From: JAIBJN01 sp035762005
Lineage (GTDB): Bacteria > Actinomycetota > Thermoleophilia > Gaiellales > Gaiellaceae
Assembly: GCA_035762005.1 (NCBI GenBank)
Contig: DASTQA010000051.1
Span: 1 to 64,000, forward strand
Length of the DNA stretch: 64,000 nucleotides
Direction of reading: 5' to 3'
In this document: positions 26,687 through 34,257 of the stretch, one piece after another
How the letters are laid out: the number at the start of each line of letters is the position of its first letter
Position numbering within the stretch: the first letter of the stretch is position 1
Translations under genes and position numbers: made by a program
The notes under the pieces: model-generated
What the model was told of the DNA's origin: nothing
Database searches by the model: none
The model's input: the letters and a program-made list of their open reading frames with translations, nothing else

Positions 26687-27589
26687 GTGGATGCGATCAG
26701 CGTAGCCGTACGACGGTGCGATCTCGTCGAGTCGCGCCACCGCGTCCACGCCGTCCTCGTGCGTGACGACGAGGTCGTGGAGGCATGGGGCGACCCGCAT
26801 CTCGTCGCCTTCGTCCGCTCCGCGGCGAAGCCGCTCCAGGCGCTTCCGCTCGTGCCGCTCGGTCTGCCCGCGGAGGAGCTGGCGATCGCCTGTGCTTCCC
26901 ACGAGGCGCGGCCCGAGCAGCTGGTCGCCGTCCGCGCCCTCCTCGCGCGCGCCGGCGCGACGAAGGACGACCTCGAGTGCGGCGCCGAGCACGGCTCCCG
27001 CCTGCGCCACAATTGCTCGGGCAAGCACGCGGGCTTCCTCCTCCTCGCGCGCGAGCGCGGCTGGGGCCGCGAGGGCTACCGGCTCGCGGAGCACCCGCTC
27101 CAGCAGGAGGTCCGGCGCCTCGTCGCCGAGGCGGCCGGGCGCGGCGCCGACGAGCTCGCGACCGCGGTCGACGGCTGCGGCGTGCCGACGTTCGCGCTCT
27201 CGCTCGCGGAGATGGCGCGCGTCTTCGCCGGTCTCGCGGCCGGCCGGCCGGCCGGGGCGAAGGCCGTCGTGGCGGCGATGACCTCCCACCCACGCCTCGT
27301 CGGCGGCCCGGACGCCGTGGACACGCTCGTGATGCAGGCGCTCCCCGGCGCGGTGGCCAAGCGCGGCGCGGAGGGCGTCCTCTGCGTCGGCCTCCCGGAC
27401 GGCGCCGGCGTGGCGCTCAAGGTCGAGGACGGCGCGCACCGGGCCGCCTACGCGGCCGCCGGGGCGGTGCTCGGGATCCCGGAGCTGGCCGAGCGGCCGC
27501 TGCGGAACAGCCGCGGCGAGACGGTCGGCGCCGTGACGGCGGAGGCCGGCGGCGAAATCCGTCCTTCCTCTTTTCCACAGGCCTTGTAG
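26687..27589 (+). CDS. asparaginase family protein (L-asparaginase II type)
   Basis: This 300-residue protein belongs to the actinobacterial/rhizobial asparaginase II family: SRHRVHAVLV, RSAAKPLQALPLV, ACASHEA, NCSGKHAGFL, DGCGVPTFA and MTSHPRLVGG are its conserved blocks. It would hydrolyse asparagine to aspartate and ammonia in the cytosol. GTG 26687 lies only 11 bp from the divergent mutM start, so both genes have almost no leader or draw promoters from each other's coding sequence. Stop at 27587-27589, followed by a terminator hairpin. Confidence 0.88.
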   Translation: MDAISVAVRRCDLVESRHRVHAVLVRDDEVVEAWGDPHLVAFVRSAAKPLQALPLVPLGLPAEELAIACASHEARPEQLVAVRALLARAGATKDDLECGAEHGSRLRHNCSGKHAGFLLLARERGWGREGYRLAEHPLQQEVRRLVAEAAGRGADELATAVDGCGVPTFALSLAEMARVFAGLAAGRPAGAKAVVAAMTSHPRLVGGPDAVDTLVMQALPGAVAKRGAEGVLCVGLPDGAGVALKVEDGAHRAAYAAAGAVLGIPELAERPLRNSRGETVGAVTAEAGGEIRPSSFPQAL

Positions 27590-27611
27590 AATCCGCGACC
27601 GATGTGCCTGT

Positions 27612-27644
27612 GAGCCGGGGGAGGGGTTCCTCGCCGGCTCTTTT
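27612..27644 (+). terminator. intrinsic terminator between asparaginase gene and rpoD
   Basis: GAGCCGG (27612-27618) pairs with CCGGCTC (27634-27640), with an inner GAGG/CCTC and a GGTT loop, followed directly by TTTT (27641-27644). It lies 22 bp after the asparaginase stop and would insulate rpoD. If an rpoD promoter lies upstream, it could act as an attenuator. Confidence 0.6.
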
Positions 27645-27692
27645 CGTTCCCCCTGGAAAAACGTTGCACCGGTAACGAGAAAGGCGAGGCTG

Positions 27693-28787
27693 ATGCTCCA
27701 GGTCGACATCTCGGTCCCTGACGTCGAGGAACTCCAGCGGCTCGTCGCCGACGGGCAGGAGAAGGGGTTCCTCACCTACGACGAGATCGTGACCGGGCTC
27801 GAGGACGTGGAGCTCACGAAGGAGCAGGTCGAGGACTTCTACACGTACCTCATCGACCACGGCATCGAGCTCGTCGAGGGCCTCGAGCACAAGGCGCCGC
27901 CGCACGACCAGCCGGCGCTCGCCGAGGAGGAGAAGGGCCCGAAGCTCGACCTCACCGTGGAGCCGTCGCTCGACTCGCTCCGGCTCTACCTGCGCGAGAT
28001 CGGCAAGGTGCCGCTCCTCACCGCCGACGAGGAGGTCTCGCTCGCCAAGCGGATCGAGCGCGGCGACATGAGCGCGAAGACGCAGATGATCGAGGCGAAC
28101 CTCCGGCTCGTCGTCTCGATCGCGAAGGGCTACCTCGGCCGCGGCCTCTCGTTCCTCGACCTGATCCAGGAGGGCTCGCTCGGGCTCATCCGCGCCGTGG
28201 AGAAGTTCGACTACCGGAAGGGCTTCAAGTTCTCGACCTACGCGACGTGGTGGATCCGCCAGGCGGTCACGCGGGCGATCGCCGACAAGGCCCGCACGAT
28301 CCGGATCCCCGTGCACATGGTCGAGAAGCTGAACAAGGTCGTCCACATCGAGCGCCAGCTCGTCCAGCGCCTCGGGCGCGAGCCGCTGCCCGAGGAGATC
28401 GCCGAGGAGCTCGAGATGACGACCGAGGAGGTGCGGGAGATCCTCCGCATGGCGCAGCTCCCGGTCTCGCTCGAAAAGCCGATCGGCGAGGAGGAGGAGT
28501 CCGAGCTCGGCGACTTCGTCCAGGACGACTCGGCCGAGTCCCCCTTCGACTCCGCCTCGCTCAACCTCCGCCGCGAGGACATCGACCGGGCGCTCGACTC
28601 GCTCCCCGACCGGGAGCGGAAGGTGATCGAGCTGCGCTTCGGGCTCAAGGGCGAGCAGCCGCGGACGCTCGAGGAGGTCGGCCGCGCCTTCGGCGTGACC
28701 CGGGAGCGGATCCGCCAGATCGAGAACAACACGCTCAAGCGGCTCGAGTCCCTGCCCGAGGCGCAGGGCCTCAAGGACTGCGTCTAG
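27693..28787 (+). CDS. rpoD: RNA polymerase primary sigma factor (RpoD/HrdB-like)
   Basis: This 364-residue sigma-70 has a short region 1.1-like N terminus (LQRLVADGQEKGFLTYDEI), region 1.2 DSLRLYLREIGKVPLLT, and region 2 with the core-binding and -10-melting block GLIRAVEKFDYRKGFKFSTY, then ATWWIRQAVTRAIADKART. Region 3 and region 4 include LRFGLKGEQPRTLEEVG and the helix-turn-helix VTRERIRQIENNTLKRL. No large non-conserved insert. It reads like a group 1 sigma factor; a group 2 paralogue cannot be excluded without the rest of the genome. ATG 27693 follows AGAAAGGCGAGG. Confidence 0.92.
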   Translation: MLQVDISVPDVEELQRLVADGQEKGFLTYDEIVTGLEDVELTKEQVEDFYTYLIDHGIELVEGLEHKAPPHDQPALAEEEKGPKLDLTVEPSLDSLRLYLREIGKVPLLTADEEVSLAKRIERGDMSAKTQMIEANLRLVVSIAKGYLGRGLSFLDLIQEGSLGLIRAVEKFDYRKGFKFSTYATWWIRQAVTRAIADKARTIRIPVHMVEKLNKVVHIERQLVQRLGREPLPEEIAEELEMTTEEVREILRMAQLPVSLEKPIGEEEESELGDFVQDDSAESPFDSASLNLRREDIDRALDSLPDRERKVIELRFGLKGEQPRTLEEVGRAFGVTRERIRQIENNTLKRLESLPEAQGLKDCV

Positions 28788-28801
28788 GGGCGGAGTCCCC
28801 C

Positions 28802-28828
28802 CCGGGCGCGGGCGTCGTCCGCCCCCGG
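28802..28828 (+). terminator. hairpin after rpoD
   Basis: GGGCG (28810-28814) pairs with CGCCC (28820-28824) around a TCGTC loop; outer CCGG arms (28802-28805, 28825-28828) extend it past a small bulge. It begins 15 bp after the rpoD stop. No T-tract. Confidence 0.4.
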
Positions 28829-28880
28829 AACGAGGACAGGCACGCTCTCGGCACGGGCCGCGCACAACGCGCGCGGACGT

Positions 28881-28908
28881 CCTCGTGACGCTCGAAGCGG
28901 GTGGAGGC
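28881..28908. repeat. direct repeat copy 1 (28 bp), left of glycosyltransferase gene
   Basis: This 28-bp stretch is identical to 31180-31207. Similarity continues with two mismatches over the next nine bases and weakly upstream. It lies just downstream of the 28952-31048 gene. Confidence 0.7.
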
Positions 28909-28951
28909 ACGGGGCGGCCGCGGCGTCCAGGCGGAAGCGCGTCGCGAGCGT

Positions 28952-31048
28952 CTAGGAGCGCGGGCAGGCGCGCGCGTCCGGGCGGTACACGGGCTCGCCG
29001 GCGCGCACGCTGACGAAGCGGCCGCCCGCGCTGCCGGTCGAGGGGGCCGCGAAGGTCGCGCGCCAGACGCCTTCCGCGCACGCGGGGAACGAGACCGCGC
29101 GCGGCGCTCCCGGGGCGACGACGACCTCCTCCTCGACACCGCCGGGAAGCTCGAAGCTCACCGCCACGCGGGGTGAGCCCTCGGGCGCGGTCAGGCGGAA
29201 GGAGACGACGCCCGCGAGGCCGTCCGCCGGCGTGTCCGGCCAGACCCGGATCGTTCCGTGGAGACCGAGCCACCCGTCCGCGTAGCGCCCGTCGGCGTAG
29301 AGCGCGAGCCGCTGCGGTCCCCGGGAGCGGACGAGGCGGTAGACGGGTGCCGAGGCGACCTCCTCGGAGTCTCGGAAGCGCAGCGTGTCGCTGAAGCCGT
29401 CGGCCACGAGCGGCCTCGTCACCGGCTTCCCCCCGGCGAGGAGCGTGCCGTCCGGGGCGATCGTGAGCCGTGTGGCCGCGAACGCGTCCGGAGGCTGGGC
29501 CCCGGGAAGCAGGTAGACGGCCTCGACCGAGCGGTTCCAGAAGAGGTACTCCGACGCGGTCCCGCGGTCGCTCGTCCTCGTCTGGAGCATGGCCGAGCCC
29601 TCCACCCCGGAGCGGTCGACGAACGAGGGCTGCGGCCCGAGAGTGTCCCGCCGGATCCGCTCGGCGTTCGTCAGCGTGAACGAGACGGCCGCGGCGGACA
29701 CGGTCGCCGAGACGGCGAGCGCGAGCCCGAGCGCGACCGGCGTCGCCGTGCCAGGCCGGCGCGTCGTCGCGACGACGACCGCCAGGAGGAGCGTCACGCC
29801 GAGAGCGAGGACGAGCGAGGCGAGGCCGACGTCGCCGAGGAGCTGCTCGAGGCGCGCCATGGCGAAGAGCGTCGGCGCGCTCGTCTTCCCGTCGCCCGCC
29901 GCGTAGCCGGAGAGCGGGACGCGGGCGGCCACGGCGACGAGGCCGGCGGCGAGGGCGCCGTGCGCGAGCCGGTGGGGCCAGCCGCGGGAGGCGTAGAGGG
30001 CGAAGGCGATGCCGACGAGCGGCACGGCGTAGAAGAAGTAGCGCTCCTGCACCCGGCCCTCGAGCCCGTACGCGGCCGCCTCGAGGACGAGCGCGACCAC
30101 GATCGCCGCGGCGAGCGCCCCGAAGGCGAGCTCCTCCCGGGAGCGCGGACGCCGCAGCGCCAGCCAGAGCCCGAGCACGGCACCGGGCGCGAGGACGACC
30201 CCCGAGGCGTAGACGAGCATCATCGCGTCCACGCCGACCCAGCGGGCCATGGCGACGGAGGCGACGTCGAGGTCGAGGACGCCCTCGTAGAAGCCGAGCG
30301 CGCGGCTGGGGCCGACGGCGAGGAGCGCGACGGCCGGGAGCGCGACGACCCCGACGGCGATCGCCTGCTCCCGCAGCGCGGCGCGCAGCCGCCGCTCCCG
30401 GAGGCCGACGGCGACGACGGCGGCGAGGAAGCAGAGCGGGAGGACGGCGAACTGGACGCGCGCGAACGCGGCGAGACCCGCCAGGGCGAGGAACCCGACC
30501 TGGGCTCGCCGGCCCGGTCGGGCGAGAGCGGCGACGCCCGCGAGCACGGCGGCGAGCGCGAGCGGGTAGGCGATCGGCTCGGCGAGGACGAACCCGCTGT
30601 AGAGGACGTCCGGCACGACCAGTGCGAGTGCCGCGAGGACGAGGGCGAGCCTCGATCCGAGTCCGACGCGGCGGGCGAGGAGGAAGACGGGGACCGCGGC
30701 GAGCGACATGAGCAGCGCCCCGAGCGTCTGGACGATCCGGAAGGACGTCTCGACGTCGTCGACGAGCCAGGCAGGGGCCGTCAGGATCGGCTGCAGGAGC
30801 GCCGGGAAGTCGGCGGAGGCGTCGCGGACGAGCGGGCGCCCGCCCTCGACGAGCGTGCGGGCCAGCTCGGCGTAGATGTACTCGTCCGGGAAGAAGGTCG
30901 GCGTCGCGCGCAGCCAGGCGAGCCCGGCACGGAGGCCGAAGCTCGCGGCGACGAGGGCGGCGAGGGCCGGTGCGGCGCCGAGGCCGACGCGCGCGAGCAC
31001 GGCTCGGCGCGCCTGCACCCGTGGCGTCGTGCGGGCGGCGACGGACAC
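28952..31048 (-). CDS. polytopic membrane glycosyltransferase (GT-C / PMT-like)
   Basis: The 698-residue protein has 11-13 hydrophobic segments in residues 20-470 and a C-terminal extracytoplasmic beta domain. The first periplasmic loop has FFPDEYIYAELAR: the Asp-Glu pair after TM1 is where GT-C enzymes (ArnT, PMT, OST) bind lipid-linked sugar. It may transfer a sugar from polyprenyl-phosphate to an extracellular acceptor. GTG 31048. The promoter carries the same -10 element as the pilus genes, so pilin or a pilus-associated polymer is a plausible acceptor; this is inference. The gene lies between the two copies of a 28-bp direct repeat. Confidence 0.75.
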   Translation of the reverse strand: MSVAARTTPRVQARRAVLARVGLGAAPALAALVAASFGLRAGLAWLRATPTFFPDEYIYAELARTLVEGGRPLVRDASADFPALLQPILTAPAWLVDDVETSFRIVQTLGALLMSLAAVPVFLLARRVGLGSRLALVLAALALVVPDVLYSGFVLAEPIAYPLALAAVLAGVAALARPGRRAQVGFLALAGLAAFARVQFAVLPLCFLAAVVAVGLRERRLRAALREQAIAVGVVALPAVALLAVGPSRALGFYEGVLDLDVASVAMARWVGVDAMMLVYASGVVLAPGAVLGLWLALRRPRSREELAFGALAAAIVVALVLEAAAYGLEGRVQERYFFYAVPLVGIAFALYASRGWPHRLAHGALAAGLVAVAARVPLSGYAAGDGKTSAPTLFAMARLEQLLGDVGLASLVLALGVTLLLAVVVATTRRPGTATPVALGLALAVSATVSAAAVSFTLTNAERIRRDTLGPQPSFVDRSGVEGSAMLQTRTSDRGTASEYLFWNRSVEAVYLLPGAQPPDAFAATRLTIAPDGTLLAGGKPVTRPLVADGFSDTLRFRDSEEVASAPVYRLVRSRGPQRLALYADGRYADGWLGLHGTIRVWPDTPADGLAGVVSFRLTAPEGSPRVAVSFELPGGVEEEVVVAPGAPRAVSFPACAEGVWRATFAAPSTGSAGGRFVSVRAGEPVYRPDARACPRS

Positions 31049-31055
31049 GGTGTCT

Positions 31056-31082
31056 CTATCGGCGGCCCGCGGGCGAGCGTTA
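31056..31082 (-). promoter_or_regulatory. sigma-28-like promoter of the glycosyltransferase gene
   Basis: On the minus strand: TAAC, 15 bp, GCCGATAG (31063-31056), 7 bp before the GTG start. It matches the pilus-gene promoter pattern with one base less spacing. Confidence 0.6.
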
Positions 31083-31179
31083 GCGCGAGACGCGTCCGTC
31101 CGGAGGCCCCGGCCGGGCCCGGCCGCCGAGGCCGGCTCTTACGATTCCGTCATGATCCGCGCGCCACGCGCGTGGAGCT

Positions 31180-31207
31180 CCTCGTGACGCTCGAAGCGGG
31201 TGGAGGC
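31180..31207. repeat. direct repeat copy 2 (28 bp), right of glycosyltransferase gene
   Basis: Identical to 28881-28908 and in the same orientation, 2.3 kb apart. It lies in the gap between the glycosyltransferase start and the zinc-ribbon gene. Confidence 0.7.
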
Positions 31208-31243
31208 GCGGGGTGGCTCCGGAGCGGACGCTGTCGGGCGCCG

Positions 31244-31429
31244 CTACTCGGCGGGCTCGACACGATCCTGCTCCTCGACCGCCTGGAAAGCGACGAAGAG
31301 CCGGCAGTGCGGGCACTTGAAGCCGCGGTTTCGCTCCGACTCCCCGCCCAGCATGTCGGCCTGGAACGACTTCCCACAGTGAGGGCAGTCGACCTGGAAG
31401 CTCTCGCCGGTCTTCGGAGGAGTCGTCAC
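31244..31429 (-). CDS. small zinc-ribbon protein
   Basis: This 61-residue protein has two CPHC knuckles about 20 residues apart (VDCPHCGKSF and FKCPHCRLFV), a typical rubredoxin-like/zinc-ribbon fold, with an acidic C-terminal tail. Small proteins of this kind often bind nucleic acid or other proteins; the role here is unknown. GTG 31429 with GGAGG-like sequence upstream is outside the coding frame, so the start is moderately certain. Confidence 0.65.
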   Translation of the reverse strand: MTTPPKTGESFQVDCPHCGKSFQADMLGGESERNRGFKCPHCRLFVAFQAVEEQDRVEPAE

Positions 31430-31448
31430 CCGCGTCCAAGGTTAGCCT

Positions 31449-32810
31449 GTGGCCGTGAGCCCGCAGCGCCGGATCGCGCTCGTCTCGGTCGCGGCCGCGC
31501 TCGTCCTCATCGCCGTCAAGCTCGGCACCGGCCTCGCCACCGGCAGCCTCGGCCTCCTCTCCGAGGCGGCGCACTCGGGAACCGACCTCGTGGCCGCCCT
31601 CCTGACGCTCTTCGCCGTCGGCGTGGCCGGGCGCCCGGCCGACCCGAACCATCCGTACGGGCACGGGAAGGCGGAGCACCTCGCCGCGCTCGCCGAGGCC
31701 TCGATCCTCGTCGTGATCTCGCTCGGCATCGCGTACGTGGCCATCCGCCGCCTGGCGGAGGGGACGGGCGACGTGGAGGCGACGTGGTACGCGCTGCTCG
31801 TCCTCGTCGTCGTCATCGTCATCGACGCGAGCCGGACGGCGGTGTCGCTGCGTGCCGCCCGCCGGTTCCGCAGCCCGGCGTTCGGCGCGAGCGCGCTCCA
31901 CTTCGGCAGCGACCTGGCCGGGTCGAGCGCGGTCCTCGCAGGCCTGCTCGCGGCGCGGGCCGGCTATCCGGAGGGGGACGCCGCGGCCGCGCTCTTCGTC
32001 GCCGTCCTCGTCCTCGCCGCCGCCGGGCGACTCATCGGCCTCAACGTCGACGTCCTCATGGACCGCGCGCCCGACGACGCCTCCGAGGCGGCCAGGCGCG
32101 CCATCGAGGCCCTCGGGCCCGGGGTCGTCCTCCAGCGGCTGCGGATGCGGCGCGCCGCCGGCAGGCACTTCGCCGACGTCGTCATCGGCGTGCCGCCGGA
32201 CGAGGCCGTGGGACAGGGCCACGCAGCCGCGGACGCGGTCGAGGAGGCCGTCGAGCAGGCGGTGCCCGACTCCGACGTCGTCGTCCACGTCGAGCCGGCG
32301 GACGCGGAGGCCGGGGCCCGGGAGCGTGCCCTCGCCGCCGCGCTCCGCGTCCCGGGCGTGCGCGAGGTGCACAACGTCTCCGTGCTGGCGGTCGGGGAGC
32401 GGACCGAGATCTCCCTCCACCTGAAGCTGCCCGGGTCGCTGACGCTCGCCGAGGCCCACGAGGTGGCGACGCACGTCGAGCGGGAGATCGCCGCCGCGGT
32501 CCCGGAGGTCGACGACGTGCAGACGCACCTCGAGCCGCTCGCAGAGCCCGCGAGCGTCCGCTCGATTCCCTCGCGCGACCTCGAGGCGGAATCGGCCGCG
32601 GTCCGCCGGATCGTGCGCGAGACGACCGGCGCGGATCCGCGCCGGCTGCGCTTCCTCGCCACGGAGCGCGGCGTGGTCGCGTTCCTCACGCTCGCGATGG
32701 AGCCCGACCGCGCGCTCGCCGAGGCCCACGCGCGGGCGTCCGAGGTCGAGGAGCGCATCCGGCGCCACCGCCCGGAGATCACCGACGTGATCGTCCACAC
32801 GGAGCCGTAG
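31449..32810 (+). CDS. cation diffusion facilitator (CDF) transporter
   Basis: The 453-residue metal/proton antiporter has six membrane segments and two HxxxD metal sites, HSGTD in TM2 (SEAAHSGTDL) and HFGSD in TM5 (ALHFGSDLAG), plus the NHPYGHGKAEHLAAL loop. The cytoplasmic C-terminal region is about twice the usual length and appears to contain two consecutive CDF dimerisation-like domains (near HVEPAD and HLEPLAE). Likely substrates are Zn, Fe, Mn or Co. The start could be GTG 31449 or GTG 31455: a TAGCCT (31443-31448) ends 7 bp before the latter, as in leaderless genes. Confidence 0.9.
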   Translation: MAVSPQRRIALVSVAAALVLIAVKLGTGLATGSLGLLSEAAHSGTDLVAALLTLFAVGVAGRPADPNHPYGHGKAEHLAALAEASILVVISLGIAYVAIRRLAEGTGDVEATWYALLVLVVVIVIDASRTAVSLRAARRFRSPAFGASALHFGSDLAGSSAVLAGLLAARAGYPEGDAAAALFVAVLVLAAAGRLIGLNVDVLMDRAPDDASEAARRAIEALGPGVVLQRLRMRRAAGRHFADVVIGVPPDEAVGQGHAAADAVEEAVEQAVPDSDVVVHVEPADAEAGARERALAAALRVPGVREVHNVSVLAVGERTEISLHLKLPGSLTLAEAHEVATHVEREIAAAVPEVDDVQTHLEPLAEPASVRSIPSRDLEAESAAVRRIVRETTGADPRRLRFLATERGVVAFLTLAMEPDRALAEAHARASEVEERIRRHRPEITDVIVHTEP

Positions 32811-32874
32811 CGGAGGTCGGGAAGCCCCGGTTGCGGCCCGCGCTCGAGACCCTCGGAGGGCGGGGCGCGGGCAG

Positions 32875-32956
32875 TGGGGGAGGTAGGATTCGAACCTACG
32901 AAGGCTGAGCCAACGGGTTTACAGCCCGTCCCCTTTGGCCACTCGGGAACTCCCCC
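32875..32956 (-). tRNA. tRNA-Tyr (GTA anticodon)
   Basis: The reverse strand folds as a class II tRNA of 82 nt. The acceptor stem is GGGGGAG/CTCCCCC and the anticodon stem ACGGG/CCCGT, with loop CTGTAAA and anticodon GTA. There is an extra-long variable arm, then T-arm GTAGG-TTCGAAT-CCTAC. The discriminator base is A and CCA is not encoded. Confidence 0.95.
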
Positions 32957-33011
32957 GCGGCGGCAACCAGTGTAGCCGAGCGGGGCGTCCCGCCTCATCA
33001 CCCGTTCGAGC

Positions 33012-33040
33012 TAAAGCGGCCTCGCAGGCCCGGCCGATAG
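33012..33040 (+). promoter_or_regulatory. sigma-28-like promoter of pilT1 operon
   Basis: TAAA (33012-33015), 17 bp, GCCGATAG (33033-33040), 14 bp before the ATG. The -35 box is a perfect TAAA; spacing is one longer than in most copies. Confidence 0.65.
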
Positions 33041-33054
33041 CCGGAGTCGGCGTC

Positions 33055-34257
33055 ATGAACCTCGACGAGCTGCTGGCACGCGTCATCGACGCGGGAGGAA
33101 GCGACCTTCACCTCAAGGTGTCGTCTCCGGCCATGGTCCGCGTGGACGGCGACCTCCACCCGCTCGAGGAGCGCCTCCTCACCGACTCCGACCTCGACAC
33201 GGTCCTCCTGCTCGTGACCGAGCGCTCCCCCGCGAAGCGGGAGCAGTTCTACGAGAGCGGCGACCTGGACACGTCCTACCTGGCCGACGGGACCGGCCGC
33301 TTCCGCGTGAACGGCTTCCGCCAGCGCGGGTCGATCTCGTTCGCCTTCCGCTTCGTGCCCAAGGAGATCCCGAGCTTCGAGAAGCTCGGCCTCCCGCCGG
33401 GCGTCGGCAAGCTCGCCGAGGAGCACCGCGGGCTCGTCCTCGTCACCGGCGCGACCGGCTCGGGGAAGTCGACGACGCTCGCGGCGATGGTCAACTCGAT
33501 CAACCGGCGGCGCAAGCAGCACATCGTCACGATCGAGGACCCGATCGAGTTCATCCACGACGACTGGCTCTCGATCGTGAACCAGCGCGAGGTGGGCCTC
33601 GACACCGAGTCGTTCAGGCAGGCCCTGCGCCGTGTGCTGCGGCAGGACCCCGACGTCATCCTCATCGGCGAGCTCCGCGACGAGGAGACCGCCCAGACAG
33701 CCCTCCAGGCGGCCGAGTCCGGCCACCTCGTCTTCTCGACGCTCCACACGCTCGACGCCGCCGAGACGATCGGCCGGCTCGTCGAGTTCTTCCCGCCCCA
33801 GAAGCAGCAGATGATCCGCGAGATCATCGCCGGCGTCCTCCGCGGCGTCGTCAGCCAGCGGCTGCTCCCGCGCAAGGACGGCGGCCGGGTGGCGGCCGTC
33901 GAGGTGATGGCCGTGACGGCGCGGATCGCCGACCTGATCCGCGAGCCGGAGAAGACGCACGGGATCACGGAGGCGATCGAAGAAGGCGCCTACCACCTCA
34001 TGCAGAGCTTCTCCCAGCACCTCGTCGAGCTCGTCGTCGAGGACGTCGTCGACCTCGACGTCGCGGCGGCGGCCGCGACGAACCGGCACGACTTCGAGAT
34101 CGCGGTCGACCAGGCCCTTCGCCGCAAGCGCGTCGCCGAGGACGCCCCGTCCGCCGAGGGCGGCTCCCCGGGCGGCGACGGGGACGACGCGGCCGTTCCC
34201 TCCGACCACGACGAGCACCCCGTGCCCGGCCTGCGGCTCGCGTCCTCGGACCGATGA
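33055..34257 (+). CDS. pilT: type IV pilus retraction ATPase PilT (copy 1)
   Basis: The 400-residue hexameric ATPase has the N-terminal DLHLK PAS-like domain, Walker A GATGSGKST near residue 140, Asp box VTIEDPIEF, Walker B DPDVILIGELRD, the His box STLHTLDAAET and a C-terminal region with extra acidic and Gly residues. PilT depolymerises the pilus for twitching and DNA uptake. It lacks a perfect AIRNLIRE motif, reading ARIADLIREPEKT instead. First gene of a unit with the hydrolase at 34254 (ATGA overlap). Confidence 0.92.
   Translation: MNLDELLARVIDAGGSDLHLKVSSPAMVRVDGDLHPLEERLLTDSDLDTVLLLVTERSPAKREQFYESGDLDTSYLADGTGRFRVNGFRQRGSISFAFRFVPKEIPSFEKLGLPPGVGKLAEEHRGLVLVTGATGSGKSTTLAAMVNSINRRRKQHIVTIEDPIEFIHDDWLSIVNQREVGLDTESFRQALRRVLRQDPDVILIGELRDEETAQTALQAAESGHLVFSTLHTLDAAETIGRLVEFFPPQKQQMIREIIAGVLRGVVSQRLLPRKDGGRVAAVEVMAVTARIADLIREPEKTHGITEAIEEGAYHLMQSFSQHLVELVVEDVVDLDVAAAAATNRHDFEIAVDQALRRKRVAEDAPSAEGGSPGGDGDDAAVPSDHDEHPVPGLRLASSDR

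Noticed and set aside
27587..27592. TAGAAT as the rpoD -10
   Set aside because: It overlaps the asparaginase stop codon, has no -35 and is followed by an intrinsic terminator before rpoD.
29258..32908. A 1216-codon plus-strand frame
   Set aside because: It runs antisense through the glycosyltransferase and zinc-ribbon genes and out of frame through the CDF gene, with low-complexity translation.
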